Shown here piece after piece: positions 33,077 to 42,863 of a stretch of 64,000 bases of DNA. The stretch covers positions 558,001 to 622,000 of the forward strand of contig NZ_JACCBZ010000001.1 of NCBI RefSeq assembly GCF_013408825.1. Reading direction: 5' to 3'. Position 1 is the stretch's first letter. Each line of letters starts with the position of its first letter. The notes beneath the pieces are model-generated. The model was not told the DNA's origin, made no database searches, and saw only the letters and a list, made by a program, of their open reading frames with translations. Made by a program: the position numbers and the translations under genes. The stretch is from Mucilaginibacter tundrae. Its GTDB lineage: Bacteria; Bacteroidota; Bacteroidia; Sphingobacteriales; Sphingobacteriaceae.

Positions 33077-34999
33077 TTACGCCTTATGGCGTATTACCAG
33101 TTTTTTATTTTGCGCTTTTGCAACAGCATCCAGGTATTGCTGCATCTCATTATATTTCGCCGCAGGAATAACATGATTTAACAAGTTAAATTTGGCTGTG
33201 CTGATTACCTGGTTTTTAGCCGCATCATATATATAATTTACTTCGTAATTACCATAAGTAAACTTTAAACTTTGATTTGCCGGCAATGCTTCTACTTCAT
33301 AATTTGCGGGCAGATCAATAGTAGTTACACAAGTTTTTTTCATGGGCGATTGGAAATAATAATCGCTATTACGTTTTTCCAAAACAGGTACGGTAAATGC
33401 GCACAAGTCAAAAACCCTCGGCCTGTAAAACTGCTTACTGCCCGCCATTATATCACAAAACTTGTCATACTCTAAATTTACATTAACCTCTTTTACGCCA
33501 TTTTCATCTTTACCTTGTGTAAAATCAAATACAGAAGCCTGTTTTATATTTAACGCATGCATTAAAAATTCCTTTTGGTCATCTGTTTTTGCGTAAGACA
33601 AGCCAATATAGTCATCACGATAAACTCCTGTACCTAAAATTTTCACCTGAGCTTTCGCGCTTCCATCAGAGTCAATGGCTAAATGTACTTCACTGGTAAA
33701 AACATTATCATCTGCGACACTTTTAGGGGTGTTAACTAATTTGCCTCCGTCAGGTGTAATAAGCAACGCATTACGATTTTCTGTAAATGAGCCTAATTTA
33801 CCAAAAGGCTGGGTGCTACTCGTACATTCCAGCCAGGTTGTATCATTTTTAAAAGGTATACATACAATTATATGGTTGGTTATATCAAAAGGAAATGTTG
33901 GGTCAAGCGGTTCTTCATTAGGCTCTGCATGTACTATTGAATAATACGCCGGAATATTTACCGCCTTTAATAAGGCACACATGTAATTGGAGAAAGCCTT
34001 GCAATCACCATATTTTTTTTGATCAACAAATGTTGCCGCAAACGGCTTTAAACCACCAATGCCTAAAGCAACAGCAACATATCGCATATCCCTCTGCATA
34101 TATTCATACAAAAACTTTGCTTTTGCCTTATCGGTTTTAATGGTATCTGTCATTTTTTGTATCTCAGCAACACGTTGCGGGCTAAGGTTACAAACATCAG
34201 CGTTTAATGCTTGTTGCCATTTGCCAAAATTTTGCCATGTACTAAAATCACCGTTAAACCCATAATATTCAAACTTGTTAACGCCAATTTTCAATTCAGG
34301 CAATACCCGCCATGGCATTGCGCCATCTTCTACTTTGATTGCTTTCTTATTCGCTATATTCCAAGTATAAGTATCCTTTCCGTTTGCACTTATTTTATTG
34401 GCCGTTAAACTAATATTTCTGGCCTGATATCTAAGCCCTATTAACGGGTCTGCTGTTATTGAATACTTTGCGGATTGTATAGATTGGTCTTCGCCCTGAA
34501 TATCCCATCGAAATTGGATAAAGCTTGTTTGATTCTCTTCATATTCAACCTCAATAGTTGTTGGATAGGCCGACACCACATGCCTTACGCCCAGTAACCG
34601 GTCATCGCTAATTAAAATTTCATCATTTAATGCAGCAACATCATCCATATCGCTCTTATGATATTTTTTTATTAAAGTACCGGCGGCATCATAAACATGT
34701 ATGCTAATATCACTAACTGTATAAAATTTTTTATTATAGGGCAATATTACTATCGCTTGTCTATCTGCTTTTTCATTTAATATGGTAACAATTAAATGGT
34801 GTTTAACTATAGCCTTTCCAGGGCCATCAATAAACACCTCATCATTGGAATATCGTACAACCGAATTTGCATCTTCCTTTAAGGAATCAGGTATCCCGAC
34901 AGCACTATAGAGTTCTTTTGGAACTTCTTGTGCATATGTTTTAGAGCTCCCAATAGCCATTGTAGCAATAATTAATAAGCAACATAAATATCTTCGCAT
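33077..34999 (-). CDS. DUF3857/transglutaminase-fold protein with intact Cys-His
   Basis: A 640-residue exported protein with a signal peptide ending near TYAQ. It has an N-terminal DUF3857 beta domain (about 40-250), a transglutaminase-core domain with Cys333 in KYGDCKAFSNYM and His376 in ITNHIIVCIP (the third residue is in LECTSSTQ rather than a plain WDPT), and a C-terminal DUF2569-like beta region. It probably acts in the periplasm on peptides or envelope material. It is the last of three tandem paralogs and the only one with the Cys/His pair. It starts 2 bases after the second paralog. Confidence 0.85.
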   Translation of the reverse strand: MRRYLCCLLIIATMAIGSSKTYAQEVPKELYSAVGIPDSLKEDANSVVRYSNDEVFIDGPGKAIVKHHLIVTILNEKADRQAIVILPYNKKFYTVSDISIHVYDAAGTLIKKYHKSDMDDVAALNDEILISDDRLLGVRHVVSAYPTTIEVEYEENQTSFIQFRWDIQGEDQSIQSAKYSITADPLIGLRYQARNISLTANKISANGKDTYTWNIANKKAIKVEDGAMPWRVLPELKIGVNKFEYYGFNGDFSTWQNFGKWQQALNADVCNLSPQRVAEIQKMTDTIKTDKAKAKFLYEYMQRDMRYVAVALGIGGLKPFAATFVDQKKYGDCKAFSNYMCALLKAVNIPAYYSIVHAEPNEEPLDPTFPFDITNHIIVCIPFKNDTTWLECTSSTQPFGKLGSFTENRNALLITPDGGKLVNTPKSVADDNVFTSEVHLAIDSDGSAKAQVKILGTGVYRDDYIGLSYAKTDDQKEFLMHALNIKQASVFDFTQGKDENGVKEVNVNLEYDKFCDIMAGSKQFYRPRVFDLCAFTVPVLEKRNSDYYFQSPMKKTCVTTIDLPANYEVEALPANQSLKFTYGNYEVNYIYDAAKNQVISTAKFNLLNHVIPAAKYNEMQQYLDAVAKAQNKKLVIRHKA

Positions 35000-35001
35000 A
35001 A

Positions 35002-36975
35002 TTAAGATTTTTTTAAGGCTATGGGTTCATTCAGCATTTGGAACAACTGCTTGAAAAATTCGTGAAAATCAGCATAATCTTCCTTAAAATATATGCTTTT
35101 GTTATACGTAACAACATAACGTATTACAATACTCCCATCCTGCTCCCCTATTATGCGTTTAAAAGTAATGCCTTTGTCAGGCATAGTCATATTAATGTTT
35201 TTAGGTAAAGCGTCAACCTTGTACCCTGCAGGCTCCTTGTATATGCCGTTTATTGTTAAAGTTGATGGATAACCAAAATCAATATCGCTACTGCGTGTTT
35301 CGCTTAAAAATGGATTGGTATGTAATGAGCTAAACAAATTTGAATTAAAGTAAATATAGTTATCATCCGAACCTGTAAGATCAAGATTAAACTTTATGTT
35401 TTGCACTAAAGGCAATGAATCCACATCCATATTTTCAATTTTAAGAGAAGATATTTTCAGGTTATTATCGTTCTCTCTTAAATTGTCGATGTATTTTTTT
35501 TCGCCATCTGTATTATAATCATTTATATTGCTCATCCTGTTATAGCTTAAGCTACTGATCTCGGCATTACCGTCAATTTTTCCTTCCGGTTTTATTTCAG
35601 CAGTTATAAAAATAGATTGCCTGATCGGGTTTTGTTTTTGCAGAAAAATAAGATTTTCTGTTTTATTGTCCATGTCAACATACAAGGCGGATGAATTAAG
35701 CAGTTCATAAGGAATCTCGTTATACATATTATATTTATTCGAGGCATCAAGAACATACATTTTCGTACTGTCAACAGGTATGTACACCACGGCGCGGTTA
35801 AACTGGCCCAAATAAGGGAATGACGGATTCACCTTGCCATGTTCACGCGTGCTAACTATCATTGGCATAGCTACCACTCCTGCTTTTTTAAGTAAATGAT
35901 ACAAAATAAGGTTAATCTCCGTTGCGTTCCCCGTTTTGGTATCCCAGGCGCTGCTGGTTCCAACATTTGTATACCATCTATCTTCATCATTCCATTTCAT
36001 GGTTGTTTTAACTTTATTGAAAAGGAAAGCTATCTTTTCATCATCCGTCTTTAGCGCTTTTGCCTGGTTAATAATAACATCTTCGCCAGCTAATTTCCTC
36101 TTAAGCTGATGCCCAAAGTCCTCGTCATCAGCCAAAACACCTCCAATTTTGGCCCAAGTATCAGCGCGACTTTTTACAAACCCGTTTATAGGCCTGATAG
36201 AAGTAAGTATAAAAGATATAGAAGCCTGGTTATCTACTTTTGAACTCATGTATGGCTCATCATTTAATGATGGTATATTGTCCATTTCGCGTTTGGCGCA
36301 TTCATTGGTATAAGGTATTGCATCCTGACCGATACCTATGCTGCCCGATTCTTGAGATGTAGCGTATTTCGTTAAGCGCAATAATGATTTTACACGTGTA
36401 TTGAAGTATAATAAATCCGGAAATTTAGTATCCAACTCGCAATAGCGTACAGGTATACTCTCCTGGTATGACCATGTAGGTATATATCCGTAATCTTCAC
36501 CATTCCAGATATATTTATATTCGATTATTGATCCCGATTTTACATTCGGAAATGTAAATACCATCTCCGATCTAATTTTGTCAATACTTTTAATGTAGAT
36601 CTGCTTTTTATCAAGCTTGGTTATTTCAACTTTACCATCAACAAGATTCACTGTTTCTGCCTGTAACCCGGTAATAAATTCCGACCGGTCTCCGCCATCA
36701 AAAGGAATAACAATGTCGGCATTGCTTTTACCATCGTCATTAAAAATTTTTATCCGGCGGTGCACTTCTAAAACCACGTTAAATGTTTGGTCATAATATA
36801 AATCGCCTTTATCAATCAATACTTCAGCATTAGCATCTTTTTCAAAATCACAGGCTTTCATTTCAAGGTCAGCCTGGTCAATTTTTCCATATTCTCGATC
36901 GAGTGAAACAGGTTGTTGCGCTCTTACAGCTGTTGTAATGAGGCATAAAGTCAAAATACTAAGAAATTTGTTCAT
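35002..36975 (-). CDS. DUF3857 protein, transglutaminase domain without catalytic Cys/His
   Basis: A 657-residue exported protein with a signal peptide ending TAVRAQ. It opens QPVSLDREYGKIDQADLEM, with a DUF3857 domain and a transglutaminase-like domain in which the Cys position is Ala351 (KTGNATEINLIL) and the His region reads FNRAVVYIPVD, with Arg instead of His. The final Asp is kept in VLDASNKY. It therefore looks enzymatically dead and may bind a ligand or partner. It is a close paralog of the gene at 37007 and shares the EKDANAEVL(I/F)D start. Middle of a minus-strand operon. Confidence 0.85.
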   Translation of the reverse strand: MNKFLSILTLCLITTAVRAQQPVSLDREYGKIDQADLEMKACDFEKDANAEVLIDKGDLYYDQTFNVVLEVHRRIKIFNDDGKSNADIVIPFDGGDRSEFITGLQAETVNLVDGKVEITKLDKKQIYIKSIDKIRSEMVFTFPNVKSGSIIEYKYIWNGEDYGYIPTWSYQESIPVRYCELDTKFPDLLYFNTRVKSLLRLTKYATSQESGSIGIGQDAIPYTNECAKREMDNIPSLNDEPYMSSKVDNQASISFILTSIRPINGFVKSRADTWAKIGGVLADDEDFGHQLKRKLAGEDVIINQAKALKTDDEKIAFLFNKVKTTMKWNDEDRWYTNVGTSSAWDTKTGNATEINLILYHLLKKAGVVAMPMIVSTREHGKVNPSFPYLGQFNRAVVYIPVDSTKMYVLDASNKYNMYNEIPYELLNSSALYVDMDNKTENLIFLQKQNPIRQSIFITAEIKPEGKIDGNAEISSLSYNRMSNINDYNTDGEKKYIDNLRENDNNLKISSLKIENMDVDSLPLVQNIKFNLDLTGSDDNYIYFNSNLFSSLHTNPFLSETRSSDIDFGYPSTLTINGIYKEPAGYKVDALPKNINMTMPDKGITFKRIIGEQDGSIVIRYVVTYNKSIYFKEDYADFHEFFKQLFQMLNEPIALKKS

Positions 36976-37006
36976 TGTGTGAGGTTTAATCGGTACTAAT
37001 ATATAA

Positions 37007-38905
37007 TTAGCTTTTCTTTAATACGATTTGTTCATTCAATAATTCAAACATTTTTTTATAAAAAGCATAAAACTCCGGATAGTCGCTTTTAAAATAAAGG
37101 CTTTTTTTATGATTGATCACATATCTTACCGTTACAACGCCGTCTTGCTCATTTACCACCCGCTTAAATGTGATGCTTGAGTCCGGCATCATTAAGTTTA
37201 TATTTTTTGGTAAAACGTCAATTTTATAATTCGATGGTATTTTAAAAATCCCATTAATTATCGCGTTATCGCGCCATCCAAAATCTATATCGGAACTCCT
37301 CGTTGTATTTAGGAAAGGATTAGTATGTGGGGATATAAATAAATTAGGATTAAAGTAAATATAACCAGCCTCAGAGTCATCCAACCTTTGTACAAAATTA
37401 ATATCTTGTACAAGGGGTAGGGTATCATCTTCCATATTTTCCATTTTGATAGACGAAATTTGCAGATTATTATCGCCACTGGTTAAATAATCTTCATACT
37501 TTTTCTCACCAATAGTTTTATATTTTTCAACGCTATTTACACGATCATAACTACCACTATTTATTTGCGCGGTGCCTTCCAGTGTACCACCGGGTTTTAT
37601 TTCGGCATTTAAAAACACAGATTGTATAGCGGGCTGTGTGTCCTCTATAAAAAAAGTATGATGATTTACGTCATCAACGCCTCCGTAAGTATCTACTTCA
37701 AAACCAAAAGTATTTAGTACATTTTGCGGAAGCACATTGAACTGGTTATACTTACTAGTGGCATCTAATATATAATACCTAATGCTATCTATGGGTATAT
37801 ATACCTGCATACTTTTAAAGTAAAAAATATTGGGGTTAACCGGGTTTATTTTAGGAAATTTCCTGTCAGCAACTACTAATGGGTAAACTTTTATACCGGC
37901 CTTTTTAAGCAAACGATAAAGTATTAAGTTAATTTCTGCCGAATTACCTGTTTTTGTATCCCATGCCCTCGATATTCCTTGTGTTGATGCAAAGTTTAAA
38001 TAATCGTTCCAGGTCATGGTATTTTTTACCTGGTCAAATATGTATGCTATTTTGTCATCGTCCGTTTTTAAACTTTTGGCCTGCTTAACAATTTTATCTT
38101 CTCCGGTAACGCTAATATCAAACTGGCTGCTGAAACCAGGGAAGTGCAATAAATCATAGCCTATTCTATCCCAGGTACTTATCTCTTCCTTCCAAATTAT
38201 ATAATCTACTCTTTGCAAACTATTTAACCTGGAACTCATATATGGATCATCTGTAAATGAAGGGATATTAGCCAGGGCTTTCGTTTGCTGGTAGTCACTT
38301 ACTTCACCAATGTTTTTTACATAAGGAAGATCAACGTGTGGAATATATCTAAATTTTGTATAATCATTAAAATCTACATGTATTTCGCTATATCGGGTTG
38401 GCAAATTACTTTGAAAATACCATGTATCGGGGCAGAACTCTGTAAATTTATATTCAATTATAGATCCTGCTTTTACATTTGGAAAGGTGAATATTACAGC
38501 CGAGGAAAAATCATCAACTTTAACTGTATATATAAGTTTTTTATCAATAGGTGTTATTACAATTTGGTTGTTTTCAATATTAATTGTTTCAGCTTCAAGG
38601 TTAGTTATTTTACGAATAACGTCTAAATTAGCCGGGATTAATAATCGAACATTTGCCTCATTTTTGCCCCGATCATTGAAAATCTTTACTCTGACATGGC
38701 GTTTAAGAAAAATTCCTGAAAAAGGCGGCATTTTTCCTACGTCAAATAGAACCTCTGCATTTGCATCCTTTTCAAAATCACAAGCCGTCATTTCAAGATC
38801 GCTCTTATCAACTTTTCCATAGTCCTGATAAGTGGGCGGGGCTTGCTGCGCTTTTACATCGATTGTAATTAGGCTAGCAATAATTAGCAAGAGAAACTTG
38901 TGCAT
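37007..38905 (-). CDS. DUF3857 protein, transglutaminase domain without catalytic Cys/His (paralog 2)
   Basis: A 632-residue exported protein with a signal ending TIDVKAQ. Domain order is the same as its neighbour: the N-terminal part carries YGKVDKSDLEMTACDFEKD, and the transglutaminase-like segment has Ser322 at the Cys position (KTGNSAEINLIL) and FKSMQVYIPID where His would be. It is the first gene of the DUF3857-DUF3857-DUF3857-aat-ruvC run; the other paralogs are 31 and 2 bases apart. Similarity to the 35002 gene through the full length indicates recent tandem duplication. The function is unknown. Confidence 0.83.
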   Translation of the reverse strand: MHKFLLLIIASLITIDVKAQQAPPTYQDYGKVDKSDLEMTACDFEKDANAEVLFDVGKMPPFSGIFLKRHVRVKIFNDRGKNEANVRLLIPANLDVIRKITNLEAETINIENNQIVITPIDKKLIYTVKVDDFSSAVIFTFPNVKAGSIIEYKFTEFCPDTWYFQSNLPTRYSEIHVDFNDYTKFRYIPHVDLPYVKNIGEVSDYQQTKALANIPSFTDDPYMSSRLNSLQRVDYIIWKEEISTWDRIGYDLLHFPGFSSQFDISVTGEDKIVKQAKSLKTDDDKIAYIFDQVKNTMTWNDYLNFASTQGISRAWDTKTGNSAEINLILYRLLKKAGIKVYPLVVADRKFPKINPVNPNIFYFKSMQVYIPIDSIRYYILDATSKYNQFNVLPQNVLNTFGFEVDTYGGVDDVNHHTFFIEDTQPAIQSVFLNAEIKPGGTLEGTAQINSGSYDRVNSVEKYKTIGEKKYEDYLTSGDNNLQISSIKMENMEDDTLPLVQDINFVQRLDDSEAGYIYFNPNLFISPHTNPFLNTTRSSDIDFGWRDNAIINGIFKIPSNYKIDVLPKNINLMMPDSSITFKRVVNEQDGVVTVRYVINHKKSLYFKSDYPEFYAFYKKMFELLNEQIVLKKS

Positions 38906-38988
38906 TGTGTAGGGTTTAATCGCAACTAAAGTACTAAAAATAACTAATTAGTAACTAACGTTAAACCTCTTGTGAATCAGGATGTCCT

Positions 38989-40377
38989 ATGAGCAGCATG
39001 AAAGATATCAATCAGATAAAACACTTGTTATCAAGGGCCGGGTTCGGGATGCGCTTTGAAGATTTAAAGAAGTATAAAAACGCTTCAATAAATAAAGCAG
39101 TGAGAGAATTATTTGAAAACAGCGAAACCGACGAATCAATGGCGCTTGTTACAGAAACTGTTGATGTGATGATGCTAGCCAAAGCCGACGCCGACACCAA
39201 AAAGAAACTTTTCCAAATGGAGCGCGAGCAGGAAAAAAATCTTAACGTGGGTTGGATAACCAAGATGAGCACTACAGATGCTGCGCTGCGTGAGAAAATG
39301 ACATTGTTTTGGAGCAATCACTTTTCGTGCCGAAATGCTAAAGCAACTTACATACAGCAATTAAATAATATACAACGCGCAAATGCTTTGGGCAGTTTTC
39401 GTACATTGCTTATACAGGTTTCGCAATCGCCGGCTATGCTATTGTTTTTAAATAATCAGCAAAATCACAAAGGGCATCCTAATGAAAACTTTGCACGAGA
39501 GCTGATGGAATTATTTACCATTGGTCGCGGTAATTATACAGAACAAGATGTAAAAGAATCGGCGCGAGCATTTACAGGATGGGGCCTTGATAAAGATGGT
39601 ACATTTAAAATGAGGCCATTTTTTCATGATACCGGCATAAAAATTTTTATGGATAAAACGGGTAATTTTCAGGGCGATGATATTATTGACATCTTATTAT
39701 CTAAAAAACAAACAGCCAGGTTTATCAGCACCAAACTATACAAATACATGGTTAATGAAACTCCGGACGACGCGCACATTAACGCGATGGCAGATGTGTT
39801 CTTTAACGCCAATTATGAGATAAAACCACTGCTTGAATTTATTTTTCACGCCGATTGGTTTTATGATGATAAAAATACCGGCAACCTTATTAAATCGCCA
39901 ATTGATTTTATAGTGGGGTTAAACAGGCAGTTTTATGTCACCTATCAAAAACCCGATGTTTTGCTATTATTTCAGCGGGCATTAGGGCAGGTATTATTTT
40001 ATCCGCCAAATGTAGCGGGATGGCCCGGTGGCAGAAACTGGATTGATAGTTCATCCCTCATGTATCGCCTTAAAATCGCTTCAACCGTTTTAGACCAAGG
40101 ATTAATTGACTTTACCGGCAAATCCGATCCGGAAGATGAGGCTTTTTTAGCTACAGTCCGAAATCAACAACATGTGGTAAATACCCGGGTACAAGCCGAA
40201 GCTGATTGGGATAAGTTTTTTAGTGATATCCCAAAGGATATGTCGAAAGTTGAAATAGCACAATTTTTACTGGAACCCCCATTAAATGGCATTATACAAA
40301 ATACAGTTAACGAAGATAATGATTTAAAAACAATGGTAGTTGAATTGGTTTCAACTCCTGAATATCAACTTTATTAA
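38989..40377 (+). CDS. DUF1800 family protein
   Basis: A 462-residue protein with the DUF1800 pattern: IKHLLSRAGFG at the start, KMTLFWSNHFS, QSPAMLLFLNNQQNHKGHPNENFARELMELFTIGRGNYTEQDVKESARAFTGWG in the centre (positions about 155-210), and VLFYPPNVAGWPGGRNWID. No signal peptide is obvious. DUF1800 proteins nearly always pair with DUF1501 proteins, as here (11-base gap), and are of unknown biochemical role; links to surface or exported complexes have been suggested. It is divergent from the DUF3857 operon. Confidence 0.92.
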   Translation: MSSMKDINQIKHLLSRAGFGMRFEDLKKYKNASINKAVRELFENSETDESMALVTETVDVMMLAKADADTKKKLFQMEREQEKNLNVGWITKMSTTDAALREKMTLFWSNHFSCRNAKATYIQQLNNIQRANALGSFRTLLIQVSQSPAMLLFLNNQQNHKGHPNENFARELMELFTIGRGNYTEQDVKESARAFTGWGLDKDGTFKMRPFFHDTGIKIFMDKTGNFQGDDIIDILLSKKQTARFISTKLYKYMVNETPDDAHINAMADVFFNANYEIKPLLEFIFHADWFYDDKNTGNLIKSPIDFIVGLNRQFYVTYQKPDVLLLFQRALGQVLFYPPNVAGWPGGRNWIDSSSLMYRLKIASTVLDQGLIDFTGKSDPEDEAFLATVRNQQHVVNTRVQAEADWDKFFSDIPKDMSKVEIAQFLLEPPLNGIIQNTVNEDNDLKTMVVELVSTPEYQLY

Positions 40378-40388
40378 ATATCTGGATC

Positions 40389-41594
40389 ATGAGGAGAAGG
40401 GATTTTATAAGAAACACAGCTCTGGCATCAGGTGCATTTATGATACCTGCGTTTCTGAAACCGCTTGAAGCCATGGCCATGGGCGGTTTAACCGGGCATA
40501 AAAACTTAGTAATTATACAGCTTTCGGGTGGTAATGATGGTTTAAATACCATAGTGCCTTATCGCAACGATATTTACTTCCAAAAACGTAGCAGTATCGC
40601 CATTAAAGGTACTGACGTTATCCCATTGAATGATATGCAGGGCCTTAACCATAACCTATCAGCATTGAAAGAAATTTACGACCAGGGTTATATGAGTATT
40701 ATTAATTCGGTGGGTTATCCAAATCCCGATCGCTCCCATTTTAGGTCGATGGATATATGGCAAACCGCCAGCGATTCTAATCAATTCTTAACCAATGGCT
40801 GGATCGGGCGTTATCTTGATGCTAATTGTCAAAATAACAAAAGTCAAAACCCATACACCGCGATAGAAGTTGATGATACCCTTTCTTTAGCCATGAAAGG
40901 CGCTAAAATGAAAGCCGTAGCCGTACAAGACCCTTACAAGCTATTCCAAACCACAAGGGAGCCATTTTTTAAAGATTTGGTGCACAGTCAAAATTCCGAA
41001 CATTTAAACGAAGACAATTTGGGCTATCTGTACAAAACCATGATAGAAACATATTCTTCGGCAGATTATATTCAAAATACCTCAAAAACTTATAATACAA
41101 CCGCAGAATACCCTACTACGCAATTTGCCAATCAATTAAAAACGGTATCAAAGTTTATAAACTCAGGCCTGCAAACCAGGGTTTATTATGTATCACTTAG
41201 CGGGTTTGATACACACGTTGGCCAGCAAGAACAACAAGGCAGGCAACTAAAAATTTATGGCGATGCAGTGGCCGCATTCATAAAAGATTTAAAGCAAACC
41301 AATAAACTAGATGATACGCTGGTAATGACCTTCTCTGAATTTGGCCGCCGTGTAGAACAAAACGCCAGCAATGGAACCGACCACGGCACCGCCAACAACA
41401 TTATGATATATGGGGGTAAGCTCAAAAAAGCAGGCATCTATAACGCAGCGCCTGATCTTGCTACTTTAGATAATGGCGATCTTAAATACCAGGTAGATTT
41501 TAGAGATGTTTATGCTACTGTACTTGACAAATGGCTAAATGTGAATAACAAACTGGTGCTCAATAAAAATTTCGCAGGCTTACAGTTTATTTAA
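40389..41594 (+). CDS. DUF1501 family protein, Tat-exported
   Basis: A 401-residue protein beginning MRRRDFIRNTALASGAF, a twin-arginine signal (RRRDFIR) with a hydrophobic stretch. The mature part follows the DUF1501 sulfatase/alkaline-phosphatase-like pattern (LVIIQLSGGNDGLNTIVPY, DRSHFRSMDIWQTA, LSGFDTHVGQQEQQ, MTFSEFGRRVEQNASNGTDHGTANNIM), whose His/Asp set could bind metal. The DUF1800 gene is 11 bases upstream. The likely exporter, TatC, is encoded at 4882-5733. The substrate is unknown. Confidence 0.92.
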   Translation: MRRRDFIRNTALASGAFMIPAFLKPLEAMAMGGLTGHKNLVIIQLSGGNDGLNTIVPYRNDIYFQKRSSIAIKGTDVIPLNDMQGLNHNLSALKEIYDQGYMSIINSVGYPNPDRSHFRSMDIWQTASDSNQFLTNGWIGRYLDANCQNNKSQNPYTAIEVDDTLSLAMKGAKMKAVAVQDPYKLFQTTREPFFKDLVHSQNSEHLNEDNLGYLYKTMIETYSSADYIQNTSKTYNTTAEYPTTQFANQLKTVSKFINSGLQTRVYYVSLSGFDTHVGQQEQQGRQLKIYGDAVAAFIKDLKQTNKLDDTLVMTFSEFGRRVEQNASNGTDHGTANNIMIYGGKLKKAGIYNAAPDLATLDNGDLKYQVDFRDVYATVLDKWLNVNNKLVLNKNFAGLQFI

Positions 41595-41766
41595 ACAATA
41601 AAGTGGTGATGAGTCGTTTTGTAAAGCTTTTGTTAATCGGGCATTTAATTTGTAACTTTAATGCAACCAATTTGCATTGCTTTATAATACGTTAAACTAT
41701 TCTTATACTTGTTCGTCTATCTGTTATACATCAAATAGATGCACAACTATATAAATCTTACTCATC

Positions 41767-42756
41767 ATGAAAAACATCATTAAATCACTATCAGGCGCGG
41801 CATTAGCCGGAGTGATAGGTTTGTGTTTAAGTTTACCCGCCAACGCTCAACATAGGGATGGTAACGGCGGTGGCTCAAGCCCTGCGCCCCAACGATCTGC
41901 TCCTCAAAGCGCGCCCGCAAGGAGTTTCACTCCTCGTGCCGGCACAGCTAGTCCACAACGAAGTAATGCGGGTCAACGCACATATAATAACAACCGCCAA
42001 ACTACTACACAAAGAAGCACAACCGGCATAACACAAACAAGGCAATACAATGGCGCTACAAGATCGACAGTACAAACCTATCGCCCGAATGCCGGGGCAA
42101 CCCAAGGTTCGTACTATGGCCACAACCACACGGGTGGTTTTTCCGGTGGTGTAAGTGTACGCCCGGGCTTTACAGCGCATGGCAACACTTATTATCATTA
42201 TAACCATGGTTATTACGGCTCATATTATGCACCGCGCCTTGGTTTTAGCATAGGTGTTTTGCCTTATGGTTATTATCCATTTTATTATGGCGATTACCAA
42301 TATTTTTACAGCGGTGGTTTATTTTATCAATACGATAATGATCAATATACAGTGGTAGAGCCACCTGTTGGCGCTCAGGTAAATACATTGCCATCAAACG
42401 CGCAATCAATTGTAATCAATGGTCAGCAATATTATGAGGCCGATGGTGTTTATTATGTGCCAATAACTAAAGATGATGGCACATTGGCCTACCAGGTTGC
42501 AGGCAAAGATGGTGAATTAAACACGGCCGACGATCAATCGGTTGATAATACGCCTCCTGCTCCCCAAATTGGCGACGTAGTTACGCAATTGCCACCTAAT
42601 TGCAGAAAGATCAGTGTTAATGGCACTAAATTATATCTTTCTCCTGATGGCATTTACTATCAGGCACAGGTTGACCAAAACGGCACCAAAACTTATAAGA
42701 TTGTTGGTTTGCCCGAAGATGATAATCAGAATCAACCGGATCAAACAAGTAACTAA
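41767..42756 (+). CDS. Secreted DUF6515-like protein with Arg/Thr/Gln-rich N-terminal region
   Basis: A 329-residue protein with a signal peptide ending about PANAQ. A low-complexity stretch (about 30-125) is rich in Pro, Ser, Arg, Gln, Thr and Asn. It is followed by a Gly/Tyr-rich segment (YYHYNHGYYGSYYAPR, YYPFYYGDYQYFY), then two copies of the domain (P)PxGxxVxxLPxxxxxxxxNGxxYYxxxGVYYxP at about 195-230 and 270-305. This repeat is the DUF6515 signature in Bacteroidota; it is probably an envelope or surface protein. It is single and ended by a terminator. Confidence 0.78.
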   Translation: MKNIIKSLSGAALAGVIGLCLSLPANAQHRDGNGGGSSPAPQRSAPQSAPARSFTPRAGTASPQRSNAGQRTYNNNRQTTTQRSTTGITQTRQYNGATRSTVQTYRPNAGATQGSYYGHNHTGGFSGGVSVRPGFTAHGNTYYHYNHGYYGSYYAPRLGFSIGVLPYGYYPFYYGDYQYFYSGGLFYQYDNDQYTVVEPPVGAQVNTLPSNAQSIVINGQQYYEADGVYYVPITKDDGTLAYQVAGKDGELNTADDQSVDNTPPAPQIGDVVTQLPPNCRKISVNGTKLYLSPDGIYYQAQVDQNGTKTYKIVGLPEDDNQNQPDQTSN

Positions 42757-42777
42757 TCTCACGATCAATAATATTTT

Positions 42778-42806
42778 AGGCGGTACCGATTAGTATCGCC
42801 TTTTTT
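42778..42806 (+). terminator. Terminator after the DUF6515-like gene
   Basis: AGGCGGTAC pairs with GTATCGCCT (one G-U), with a six-base loop and TTTTTT after the stem, 21 bases beyond the stop. Confidence 0.78.
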
Positions 42807-42863
42807 GTTTCTGCTGAATTAAACATAAATGCTTTTGATGGGTTGATAATAAAAACCGAAAAC

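Noticed and set aside
41660..41678. AATGCAA/TTGCATT palindrome upstream of the DUF6515-like gene, considered as an operator
   Set aside because: No regulator gene is adjacent and no second copy was seen; low information content in AT-rich DNA.
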